Source of the DNA: Blastococcus sp. TBT05-19
GTDB lineage: Bacteria; Actinomycetota; Actinomycetes; Mycobacteriales; Geodermatophilaceae
Assembly: GCF_003319095.1 (NCBI RefSeq)
Contig: NZ_QOHI01000002.1
Coordinates: 432,234 to 496,233, forward strand
Direction: 5' to 3'
Length of the DNA stretch: 64,000 bases
In this document: positions 53,221 to 60,781 of the stretch, one piece after another
How the letters are laid out: the number at the start of each line of letters is the position of its first letter
Position numbering within the stretch: position 1 is the stretch's first letter
Notes under the pieces: generated by a model
Databases searched by the model: none
The model's input: only the letters and a program-made list of their open reading frames with translations
What the model was told of the DNA's origin: nothing
Translations under genes and position numbers: made by a program

Positions 53221-54303
53221 TCAGCGGGGGAACCGCACCGCCAGCAGCGCGATGTCGTCGTCGCCGCGGGAACCCAGGGCGCCGAGCAGCCCGTCGCACA
53301 CCCGGTCCAGCGGCTCCTGCCCGATCCGCGAGAGCGCGCGCACCAGCCAGGCGGTGCCGTCGTCCAGGGTCATGCCCCGGCGTTCGACCAGCCCGTCGGT
53401 GTAGAAGAGCATCGAGTCGCCGCGGTGCAGCTCGACGTGGTGCTCGCTCCGCGACGCCTCTGCCGGGCCTGCTCCCAGCAGCCGCTCGGGCGTGCGCTCC
53501 AGCAGCCCCGCGGTGCCGTCGGCGCGCACCAGCACCGGGGGCAGGTGGCCGGCGTTCGACCAGCAGAGCGGCGCGACGGCGCCACGGACGTCGACCGTCG
53601 CCACGGTCACCGTGACCAGCGTGTCCAGGCCGAGCCCGGCGAGCACGTCGTCCAGGGCCGTGAGCAGGGCGGCGGGGGAGGTGTGCCCGGACCGCGCGAG
53701 CGCGCGCACCATGCCGCGGGTCTGCGCCATCGTGGCCGCGGCGGGGGCGTCGTGACCGGCGACGTCGCCGATGACGAGCATGATCCGGCCGTCGGCGAGC
53801 GGGAACGCGTCGTACCAGTCGCCGCCGACCTGCGCGCCCTGGTCCCCGGGCAGGTAGCGGGCCGCGGTCTCCATGCCGGGTACCTGGGGCGGGGCGCCGA
53901 GCAGCGCCCGCTGCAGCGTCTCGCCGGTGCGCACCACGGCGCGCGTGGCCGCGGCCTCGGCGCTGAGCCGCGCCACCTGGCGCTCGTGCCGCAGCCGCAG
54001 GTCGCAGGCGCCCACGGCGATGACCCCCGCGAGCACGACCGCGACGAGCCGGATGCTCTGGGCCAGGACGGCGTCCCCCGTGTACTGCTGCGAGTAGAGC
54101 CCGAGCACGGTGGCGACGACGAACGCGGCCGATCCGTAGGCGATGGTGGCCCGCCGGCCCAGCGACGTGGCGGCCATCAGCGGCGCCATGACCGAGAGGC
54201 CCAGCACCACCTGCTCGCGGCCGCTGACGATCTCGCCCAGCACGACCAGCGCGAGGACGACGGCGGGCACCACCGCGTCGATCCGCCGCGACCGGTTCAC
54301 CAC
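53221..54303 (-). CDS. membrane-anchored SpoIIE phosphatase
   Basis: 360 residues: about four N-terminal helices (8-100), a coiled linker (about 105-140) and a SpoIIE phosphatase domain (about 150-355) with VGGDWYDAF, VIGDVAGHD, NAGHLPPVL, FYTDGLVERRG and DDDIALLAV. GTG 54303 follows GAGGGG by five bases. It converges with the PAS-GAF phosphatase. Membrane input versus cytosolic PAS/GAF input suggests two routes to one output. Confidence 0.88.
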   Translation of the reverse strand: MVNRSRRIDAVVPAVVLALVVLGEIVSGREQVVLGLSVMAPLMAATSLGRRATIAYGSAAFVVATVLGLYSQQYTGDAVLAQSIRLVAVVLAGVIAVGACDLRLRHERQVARLSAEAAATRAVVRTGETLQRALLGAPPQVPGMETAARYLPGDQGAQVGGDWYDAFPLADGRIMLVIGDVAGHDAPAAATMAQTRGMVRALARSGHTSPAALLTALDDVLAGLGLDTLVTVTVATVDVRGAVAPLCWSNAGHLPPVLVRADGTAGLLERTPERLLGAGPAEASRSEHHVELHRGDSMLFYTDGLVERRGMTLDDGTAWLVRALSRIGQEPLDRVCDGLLGALGSRGDDDIALLAVRFPR

Positions 54304-54380
54304 GTTCCCCTCGTCCGGCCCGGGAGCCCGGCGCCTGTCGAACCGGGTTCCCAACCTAGACGACGACGCCGACGTGCTCG

Positions 54381-55622
54381 TCAGCTGCCGGAGCCGGGCA
54401 TCGAGTCCAGGGGGAGGCCGACGTAGAGCATCCCGATCAGGGCTCCGGCGTCGTCCTGCAGCCCCGTGTAGGCGGTGAAGTACTGCCGCCCTGCGACGGT
54501 CGCCTCTCCGGTGTAGATCTTCCCGGCGAGGACGGCGGCGAGGACCGGGTTCGGTGTGCCGTCGGCGCCCGTCCGGGGGATGTAGGTGCCGACGTTGCGC
54601 CGACCGGCGGGGTTGAGCACCGTCGTCGCGGCCCGGACCATGCTGCCCTGGTCGTCGAGGCGCTGGAACAGCGTGCAGCTGCCGCCCACCTGCCGCACCA
54701 CCTCGTCGACCAGCAGCGCCGGACGGCGCGGGTCGTCGCCCCGGTCCAGCGCGACGTCCCCGATGAGGACGTCGGCCAGCTGGGCCGTGCGGACCGCCCC
54801 GCTGACCTGGTCGGTCACCGTGACGGGAGAGCGGTGCTCGCCGAGCCGGGCGCCGCCGAGGTCGGCCAGGTGCTGCTCGGCGACGGTGAGCGCCCGCCGG
54901 ACGTAGACGACCCGCTGGCTCTCGGCCAGCTGCGCGACGGCGTCGGTGATGCGGGCCGAGCCGCTGGCCGCCCGGTCCACGTTCTCGACCACGCGCTCGG
55001 TCGCGGCGCGCTGCTGCTCGACGGCGGCGGCGATGGCGTCCTGCGCCTCGGCGATGGAGCCGAGCGTCCCGGTGATCCGCTGGATGACCTCGACCGCCTG
55101 CTGCGTCTCCTTCTGCACCGCCTTGATCTGCGCGTCGATGTCCTGGGCGGCCTGGGCGGTGCGCCCGGCGAGCTCCTTGACCTCGTCGGCGACGACGGCG
55201 AAGCCGCGCCCCAGGTCACCGGCGCGGGTGGCCTCGACGGAGGCGTTGAGCGCCAGGAACCGGCTCTGCTGGCTGATCGCGGTGATCATGCGGACGAACT
55301 CGGTGATCGAGGCGCTGGCCGCCTGGAGGGCGGTGATCCGCTCGTCGACGGCCTGGGCGTCGCGCACGGCGTCCTCGGCGACCGTCGAGGCGCGGCTGGT
55401 GCTGGCGGAGATGTCACCGATCGCGGCCCGCAGCTCGGCGAGCGACGCCGCGGCCTCGCGCGAGGTGTCGGAGACCTCGCGGGAGGCCTGCGCGAGCACG
55501 CCCGCCTGCTGGGCGGCGGCCTCCATGCTGGTGTCCCGCTCGGTGCTGCGCCGGGGGGCTGTTCCCCTCACGGGCGCCGGCGGCGCGGGCGCGACCGGTC
55601 CCTGCGACATCGACGAGCGCAC
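54381..55622 (-). CDS. soluble chemoreceptor-like protein with C-terminal Cache-type domain
   Basis: 413 residues, no transmembrane helix. Residues about 35-260 are the MCP signalling coiled coil, with tip GDLGRGFAVVADEVKELAGR. The C-terminal ~150 residues (LFQRLDDQGSMVRAATTVLN, then TYIPRTGADGTPNPVL and FTAYTGLQDDAGALIGML) match a Cache/dCache-like ligand-binding fold that is normally periplasmic and N-terminal. GTG 55622 follows a perfect AGGAGGT by eight bases, which decides the start. A GCCGAT box lies about 30 bases upstream on the minus strand. Confidence 0.82.
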   Translation of the reverse strand: MRSSMSQGPVAPAPPAPVRGTAPRRSTERDTSMEAAAQQAGVLAQASREVSDTSREAAASLAELRAAIGDISASTSRASTVAEDAVRDAQAVDERITALQAASASITEFVRMITAISQQSRFLALNASVEATRAGDLGRGFAVVADEVKELAGRTAQAAQDIDAQIKAVQKETQQAVEVIQRITGTLGSIAEAQDAIAAAVEQQRAATERVVENVDRAASGSARITDAVAQLAESQRVVYVRRALTVAEQHLADLGGARLGEHRSPVTVTDQVSGAVRTAQLADVLIGDVALDRGDDPRRPALLVDEVVRQVGGSCTLFQRLDDQGSMVRAATTVLNPAGRRNVGTYIPRTGADGTPNPVLAAVLAGKIYTGEATVAGRQYFTAYTGLQDDAGALIGMLYVGLPLDSMPGSGS

Positions 55623-55947
55623 GACGCGATACCTCCTGCTGACACCTCGGGATCGGCACCTCGGGAAGTCCACGGGCGACGGGTTGCGGAACACGGTAGG
55701 TCGCTCGTCCGGCGATGGCGGTAGGCACGCCGCAAGGAGCCGGGTTGCACTCCCGCGCATTAGAAGAATGGTGTTCGGTCACCGCCTTTTCATTGTCGAC
55801 TCGGAGACTCGAGTTTCTTCTGGGAATGGAGTTAAGAATGTGTCGGACGGTGCCGAAGACCTGGTTGTCGAACGACAGGCCGGTGCCGATGACCCGAGTG
55901 ACCAGCACTCGGGCGGGCCAGGCCGCTGAGAGAAAAGGACCCAGGCA
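55623..55947 (+). other. gene-free, locally A+T-rich promoter region
   Basis: 325 bases without a gene. Around 55758-55845 the sequence is markedly richer in A+T than anything nearby (TTAGAAGAATGG, TTTTCATTGTC, GAGTTTCTTCTGGGAATGGA), which suggests a strong promoter and leader for the secreted protein at 55948. GAGACTCGAGTTTCTTC includes short repeats of GACTCG. The part nearer the minus-strand chemoreceptor holds TTCCGC (minus strand), similar to the chemoreceptor repeats at 22361 and 24071 but with different spacing. Confidence 0.45.
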
Positions 55948-56334
55948 ATGCGCAAGTCGCGCGTTCTGCTCGCCGGAGTCGCGGTTGCCGCTGCCGGCGT
56001 CACGACCTCCGCCTTCACCAGCGCCAACACCATCACCGCGGACAACAACGTCGCCGGTTACATCCAGACGTCGGTCAGCGGTGCGGTCATCAGCAACATC
56101 GCCTACACCCCCAACTCCACGGACCAGAGCCGGCTCGACTCGGTCGTCTTCACCACCAGCAACAACATCGCCAACGCGAGCGCGGTCCTGACGATGAAGC
56201 TGGCGGGTACCAACGCGGCCGGCCAGGCCAACACCTGCGGCGTCTCCGGCACGGACACGATCACGTGCACCTTCACCTCGCCGCTGCTCTTCACGGCGTT
56301 CGACCAGCTCGCCCTGACGGTCACCTCGAACTAA
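55948..56334 (+). CDS. secreted protein with SipW-type signal peptide
   Basis: 128 residues: basic MRKSR, hydrophobic stretch to about residue 22, then TSAFTSANT, resembling the signal peptides of SipW-dependent (TasA/camelysin-type) substrates. The mature part is a small beta-rich Thr/Asn/Ser-rich domain with two cysteines (TCGVSGTDTITC) likely joined outside. Codon use has more A-containing codons than neighbours. It lies 63 bases before a SipW-type signal peptidase, its likely processor. It may form a surface fibre or coat, by analogy only. Confidence 0.72.
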   Translation: MRKSRVLLAGVAVAAAGVTTSAFTSANTITADNNVAGYIQTSVSGAVISNIAYTPNSTDQSRLDSVVFTTSNNIANASAVLTMKLAGTNAAGQANTCGVSGTDTITCTFTSPLLFTAFDQLALTVTSN

Positions 56335-56397
56335 GCAGTTCCGCACCGGGCGGGGCGGCTCTCGTAGCCGCCCCGCCCGCACCCGCTAAGGGCCTCC

Positions 56398-58110
56398 ATG
56401 ACATCCGCACCGAGAGTCATCAGCACCAGCGCCGTCGCCGCGCTGGTGCTCGTGACGCTGTGGCTGTTCTGGCCCGCCTCGCTGGGGGGAGGCACGACCT
56501 ACCTCAGCACCTACGGCACCAGCATGGAGCCGGGCTTCTCCGCGGGGGACCTGGCCGTGCTCAGCGAGGCCGGTTCGTACTCGGTGGGCGACGTCGTCGC
56601 CTACCGCAGCGAATCCCTCGGCACCGTCGTCATGCACCGCATCGTCGCGGCCGACGCCGACGGCTTCATCACCCAGGGCGACAACAACGACTTCCTGGAC
56701 GAGGACCGCCCGACCCGGGACGAGATCCTGGGCAGTCTCTTCTTCCGCGTCCCGAACGGCGGCCAGACGCTCGCCGCCCTCACCTCGCCCTGGACCCTCG
56801 CGGTCGTGGGGTTCGCCACGGTCCTCGTCGTGGGCGCGGCCAAGGCCGGTGAGGAACGCAGGGCACGACGGGCCAGGCGCCGGCGTGCGCCGTCCCTCCG
56901 GATGCCGTCCTTCTCCGTCCCGGCTCTGGCCCTCCCGCGTCCGGCCCTCCCGCGTCCGAGCCTGCCACGCCCGACCGCGGGAGCCGTGTCGATGCGGGCC
57001 CGGGCCCGCGCCCGGCAGGTCGCCCTCGCCTCCGCATCCGTGGCGCTCGTCGCCGCTCTCGCCGCCGGCGCGCTGTTCCTCGCTCCCTCCACCGAGACCG
57101 GCAGCGAGACCCTCGCGGTCACCGAACGGGGCGCGTTCAGCTACACCGGTACCGCCACGCGCGGCACCACCTACCCGGAGGGTGTCATCGAGTCCGGCGA
57201 CACCGTCTGGACCAAGCTCACCGACGGCCTCACCGTCTCCTACGCGAGCACCCTCGACTCCGACGGGCTCACCGACCTCCAGGGCGTCCTGCGTCTCGAC
57301 GTCTCGGTCGAGGCACCGGACGGCTGGGGCGCCTACCTCAACAGCGGGCCGGTCGTCCGCCTGCAGGACGGCACGGCGACCGCGAGCGTCACCGTCGACA
57401 CGACCCTCGCCGCCTCCGTGCTCGCCGAGCACTACGCGGAGGTGGGCGGGGGCGGCGCCGGCGCGACCCTGCGCATCACGCCCACGACGGCGACCTCGGG
57501 CTCCGTGCGGGGGATCCCCTTCGAGGCGGAGGGCCCCGCCCCCCTGGACTTCGCGCTCGACGCGACCTCGCTCCGACTGGCCGGGGACGCCGAGACCGCG
57601 CTGAACACCCGGACCGAGACCGAGGTGACGGCCGACCAGGTCGTCCCCCGGTCGTTCGAGGTCGCCGGCACGACCGTCCCCCTCGGGGTGGCCCGGGCCG
57701 CAGCGGTGCTCGTCCTGGCGCTCGCCCTGGCCTGCGCCGCCGGCGGTGCCTGGATGGGCCGGATCGGCCGCGGCGACGCCGCCGACGACTTCGCGGTCCG
57801 CCACGCCGACCGGATCGTGCCGGTCGCCGCGTTCGCCACCGGTGGCACCGTCATCGACGTGTCCGACGCCGAGTCCCTGCACCGGGTCGCCGAGCGCTTC
57901 GACACCGTCGTCCTGCACCACGCCGGCGAGGAGGAGGACGTCTTCGCCGTGCGCGACGTCGACGCCACCTACCGGTTCGTGGTCCCGGATGCCGCGGCCC
58001 GGCGACGGGGGAAGCCGCCGGTCCCGGCGTCCCACCCGGCCGCCGCGTACGACTCCGACTACACGACCCCGCTCCCGCGCGCTGGTGGCCTCCGCGGCCG
58101 CCTGGCCTGA
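56398..58110 (+). CDS. sipW: SipW-type signal peptidase I fused to a DUF5305-like extracellular domain
   Basis: 570 residues. Residues 1-165: S26B-type signal peptidase with one N-terminal helix, catalytic serine in YGTSMEPGF near 42 and the histidine of the Ser-His dyad in VVMHRIV near 80, then GDNNDF. There is no lysine of the bacterial LepB dyad. Then a basic Pro/Arg linker (about 160-195), TM (about 205-225), an extracellular beta domain (about 230-430) resembling DUF5305, TM (about 445-470) and a cytoplasmic tail. ATG 56398; the paired substrate lies upstream. Confidence 0.82.
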   Translation: MTSAPRVISTSAVAALVLVTLWLFWPASLGGGTTYLSTYGTSMEPGFSAGDLAVLSEAGSYSVGDVVAYRSESLGTVVMHRIVAADADGFITQGDNNDFLDEDRPTRDEILGSLFFRVPNGGQTLAALTSPWTLAVVGFATVLVVGAAKAGEERRARRARRRRAPSLRMPSFSVPALALPRPALPRPSLPRPTAGAVSMRARARARQVALASASVALVAALAAGALFLAPSTETGSETLAVTERGAFSYTGTATRGTTYPEGVIESGDTVWTKLTDGLTVSYASTLDSDGLTDLQGVLRLDVSVEAPDGWGAYLNSGPVVRLQDGTATASVTVDTTLAASVLAEHYAEVGGGGAGATLRITPTTATSGSVRGIPFEAEGPAPLDFALDATSLRLAGDAETALNTRTETEVTADQVVPRSFEVAGTTVPLGVARAAAVLVLALALACAAGGAWMGRIGRGDAADDFAVRHADRIVPVAAFATGGTVIDVSDAESLHRVAERFDTVVLHHAGEEEDVFAVRDVDATYRFVVPDAAARRRGKPPVPASHPAAAYDSDYTTPLPRAGGLRGRLA

Positions 58111-58118
58111 CCGCCGGC

Positions 58119-58655
58119 TCAGACCGGTTCGGCCGGCTCGTCGTCGTAGGGGCCCAGGCTCCGCTGGGTCCAGAGGACGTCGCGCCACCGCCCCTGCTTG
58201 TAGCCGATCCGCCGGTAGGTGCCGATCGGCTCGAACCCCAGCGCGGTGTGCAGCCCCGCGCTGGGCTCGTTCGGCAGCGTGATCCCCGCGACCGCGGTGC
58301 GGAACCCGCGCTCGGCCAGCCGGGCGAACAGCGCCTCGTACAGCGTGCGGCCGCCGCCACCGCGCCGTCGTCGTCCGCCGTCCAGGTAGACGCTCACCTC
58401 GCAGGACCAGCGGTAGGCGGCGCGCTCCTTGTACGGACCGGCGTAGGCGTACCCGACGACGACGCCGTCGTCCTCCAGCACCAACCAGGCGTGCGCGCGC
58501 TGCGCCGCGGCGATCCGGCCGGCCATCTGCGCCGCGGACGGCGGCTCGAGCTCGAAGGTGATGGCGCTGTCGGTGACGTACGGCGCGTAGATCGCTGCGC
58601 AGACCGCCGCGTCGGCAGCCGTGGCGTCACGCACGACCGGAGCAGGGGAACCCAT
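58119..58655 (-). CDS. GNAT N-acetyltransferase, phosphinothricin-acetyltransferase-like
   Basis: 178 residues: AIYAPYV.DSAITFELEPPS near residue 22, VSVYLDGGRRRRGGGGRTLYEAL for acetyl-CoA binding near 90, NEPSAGLHTALGFE near 128, all typical of Pat/YwnH-like enzymes that acetylate phosphinothricin, methionine sulfone or other amines. ATG 58655 has TACCGT eight bases upstream (leaderless). The ribosome-site alternative, GTG 58664, is worse. Confidence 0.83.
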   Translation of the reverse strand: MGSPAPVVRDATAADAAVCAAIYAPYVTDSAITFELEPPSAAQMAGRIAAAQRAHAWLVLEDDGVVVGYAYAGPYKERAAYRWSCEVSVYLDGGRRRRGGGGRTLYEALFARLAERGFRTAVAGITLPNEPSAGLHTALGFEPIGTYRRIGYKQGRWRDVLWTQRSLGPYDDEPAEPV

Positions 58656-58697
58656 GATCACCAACGGTAGAGCGGTGCTCCGCTAGCGTCGCGGCCC

Positions 58698-59861
58698 GTG
58701 CCCGCCGCTCCGTCGTCGACGACCGTCGCGGGACTGGTGACCGCCCTCGTCGGGTTCCTGAGCTCCTTCGCGGTCGTGCTCACCGGGCTCCGGGCGGTGG
58801 GGGCGACGCCGGCGCAGGCCGCCTCGGGTCTCGTGGTCCTGTCCGTTGCGATGGGCCTCGCCACCGTGCTCCTCGCGCAGCGCACCCGGATGCCGATCAC
58901 CGTCGCCTGGTCCACCCCCGGCGCGGCGCTCCTGGCGACCGCCTCCGCGCCGTCCTGGCCCGTGGCCGTGGGCGCGTTCGTTCTGGTCGGGGCGCTCGTC
59001 CTGCTCACCGCGGCGTGGCCCCGGCTCGGCAGCGCGATCGCCGCCATCCCGCCGGTCCTCGCGCAGGCGATGCTGGCCGGCGTCCTGGTCCCGCTCTGCC
59101 TCGAGCCGGTCCGGTCGGCGCTGGAGATCCCCTGGCTGGTGCTGCCGGTGGTCGCCGTCTGGATCGCGCTGCTCCGGTTCTCCCCGCGCTGGGCGGTGCC
59201 GGCCGCCTTCGCGGTCACGCTCGGCATCATCGGGTGGCTGTCCCTCCGCGAGGGCGGCGTCCCGTTCGGGGAGCTGGTCCCGAGCCTGGAGTGGACGACG
59301 CCGGACCTCACGTCCGTCGCCGCGATCGGCCTGGCGCTGCCGCTGTTCCTGGTCACCATGGCCTCGCAGAACGTGCCGGGCATGGCGGTGCTGGCCGCGT
59401 ACGGCTACCGGGCGCCGTGGCGGCCGGCGATGGCGGTGACCGGCGCCGGCACGCTGCTCGGCGCGCCCTTCGGCGGCCACGCGATCAACCTGGCCGCCAT
59501 CAGCGCGGCCCTGGCCGCCGGTCCCGAGGCCGACCTCGATCCGGGACGCCGCTACCTGGCCGCCCGCACCGCGGGGGTCGCCTACGTCGGCTTCGCGCTG
59601 GTCTCGGCCGCGGTCGCCGCGCTGGTGGCCACGGCGCCCGCCGGCTTCGTCGCCGCGGCCGCCGGCCTGGCCCTGTGGCCGGTGCTGGCCTCGTCCCTGA
59701 GCGGGGCGCTGGCCCGGGCCGAGGACCGGATCCCCGTCGTCGCCACCTTCCTCGTCGCGATCAGCGGCACGACGGTGGCCGGCATCGGCTCGGCGTTCTG
59801 GTCGCTGGTGGTCGGGCTGGTGCTGTGGGCGTGGTTCCGCCCGTCCCCCGTCGCGGCGTGA
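58698..59861 (+). CDS. BenE-family benzoate/H+ symporter
   Basis: 387 residues, about 12 helices. The middle contains SQNVPGMAVLAAYGYRAPWRP and FGGHAINLAAISAAL, characteristic of BenE. The family imports benzoate or related aromatic acids. No aromatic-catabolism gene is near, so the natural substrate is open. GTG 58698 has TAGCGT eight bases upstream. The promoter is back to back with the acetyltransferase. Confidence 0.87.
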   Translation: MPAAPSSTTVAGLVTALVGFLSSFAVVLTGLRAVGATPAQAASGLVVLSVAMGLATVLLAQRTRMPITVAWSTPGAALLATASAPSWPVAVGAFVLVGALVLLTAAWPRLGSAIAAIPPVLAQAMLAGVLVPLCLEPVRSALEIPWLVLPVVAVWIALLRFSPRWAVPAAFAVTLGIIGWLSLREGGVPFGELVPSLEWTTPDLTSVAAIGLALPLFLVTMASQNVPGMAVLAAYGYRAPWRPAMAVTGAGTLLGAPFGGHAINLAAISAALAAGPEADLDPGRRYLAARTAGVAYVGFALVSAAVAALVATAPAGFVAAAAGLALWPVLASSLSGALARAEDRIPVVATFLVAISGTTVAGIGSAFWSLVVGLVLWAWFRPSPVAA

Positions 59862-59867
59862 CCGGGG

Positions 59868-60701
59868 TCAGCGGCGCCAGAAGTCGAAGCGGTCGCGCCC
59901 CGGGCGGAACCCGGCGGCCTCGGCGACCGCCACGGCCAGGTCGAACTTCTGCCCGACGGCCGCCGGCGCGTGGGCGTCGCTGCCGAAGCTGACCGCCTCG
60001 CCCCCCTCCTCGTGGAACCAGCGCACCTGGTCGGCCGAGGCGAGCGGGCTGCTGGTGTTGATCTCCAGCGCGCGGCCGCTGCCGGCCAGCGCGCGGAACA
60101 CCGCCCGGTACTCCTCCTCGTAGTCCTTCTCCACGAACCGGTGGCTGCCGCCGGGCCAGTAGCGCCGCGGGAAGTCCACGTGCGCCAGGACCTGGAAGAC
60201 GTCGCTGCTCTCGATCATCCCGACCATCTCGCCGAGGTAGCGGCGCATGGTCGCGTCGGCGTCCCCGTGCAGCAGCCGCCCGACGCCGATCAGCCGGCCC
60301 TCGTCCGACAGCGAGTGCAGGGAGCCGAGGACCCGGTCCACCGGGGAGTCCTCGAGGTGCTTGGCGATGCTCGCGGCGAACAGGTGCGGCTCACCGGTCT
60401 CGATCCCCGACCAGATCCGCAGCTCCGGGAACCGGTCGCGCACCTCGGCGATCTCGGCGGAGTAGCCCTCGACGTCGATCGGCAGCTGGTGGGCCGGGAA
60501 GCGGTCGACCAGCCCCTCCTCGGTGGCCCGGTCCCCGGCCTGCCAGACGGTGAAGTCCAGGTGCTCGGTGAACGCGATCGCCGGCAGCCCCTGCGCGATC
60601 GCCCGCTCGCAGGCCCTCCGCATCGTCGACGAGTCCGGCGTGTCCCACGACCAGTGGGTGTGCACGTGGTTGTCGGCCGGAAGCTGCCCCTGGTGTGCCA
60701 T
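59868..60701 (-). CDS. PHP-domain phosphoesterase, histidinol-phosphatase-like
   Basis: 277 residues with PHP motifs: DNHVHTHWSWDT near residue 10 (metal-binding His pair), FTEHLDF near 43, E and H in ETGEPHLF and LGSLHSL, HVDFPRR near 165, and the final SFGSDAHAP. HisK-type enzymes hydrolyse histidinol phosphate with bound metals, but other PHP phosphatases look the same. No his genes lie nearby, so function is open. The start is ATG 60701. Confidence 0.83.
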   Translation of the reverse strand: MAHQGQLPADNHVHTHWSWDTPDSSTMRRACERAIAQGLPAIAFTEHLDFTVWQAGDRATEEGLVDRFPAHQLPIDVEGYSAEIAEVRDRFPELRIWSGIETGEPHLFAASIAKHLEDSPVDRVLGSLHSLSDEGRLIGVGRLLHGDADATMRRYLGEMVGMIESSDVFQVLAHVDFPRRYWPGGSHRFVEKDYEEEYRAVFRALAGSGRALEINTSSPLASADQVRWFHEEGGEAVSFGSDAHAPAAVGQKFDLAVAVAEAAGFRPGRDRFDFWRR

Positions 60702-60781
60702 CGCCTGTGGATTCTCCACCGCCGTCCCCACCCCGCGCGCGGGCACCCGTTCTGTCGGCCCGCATGCCTACTGTCGTCGGC

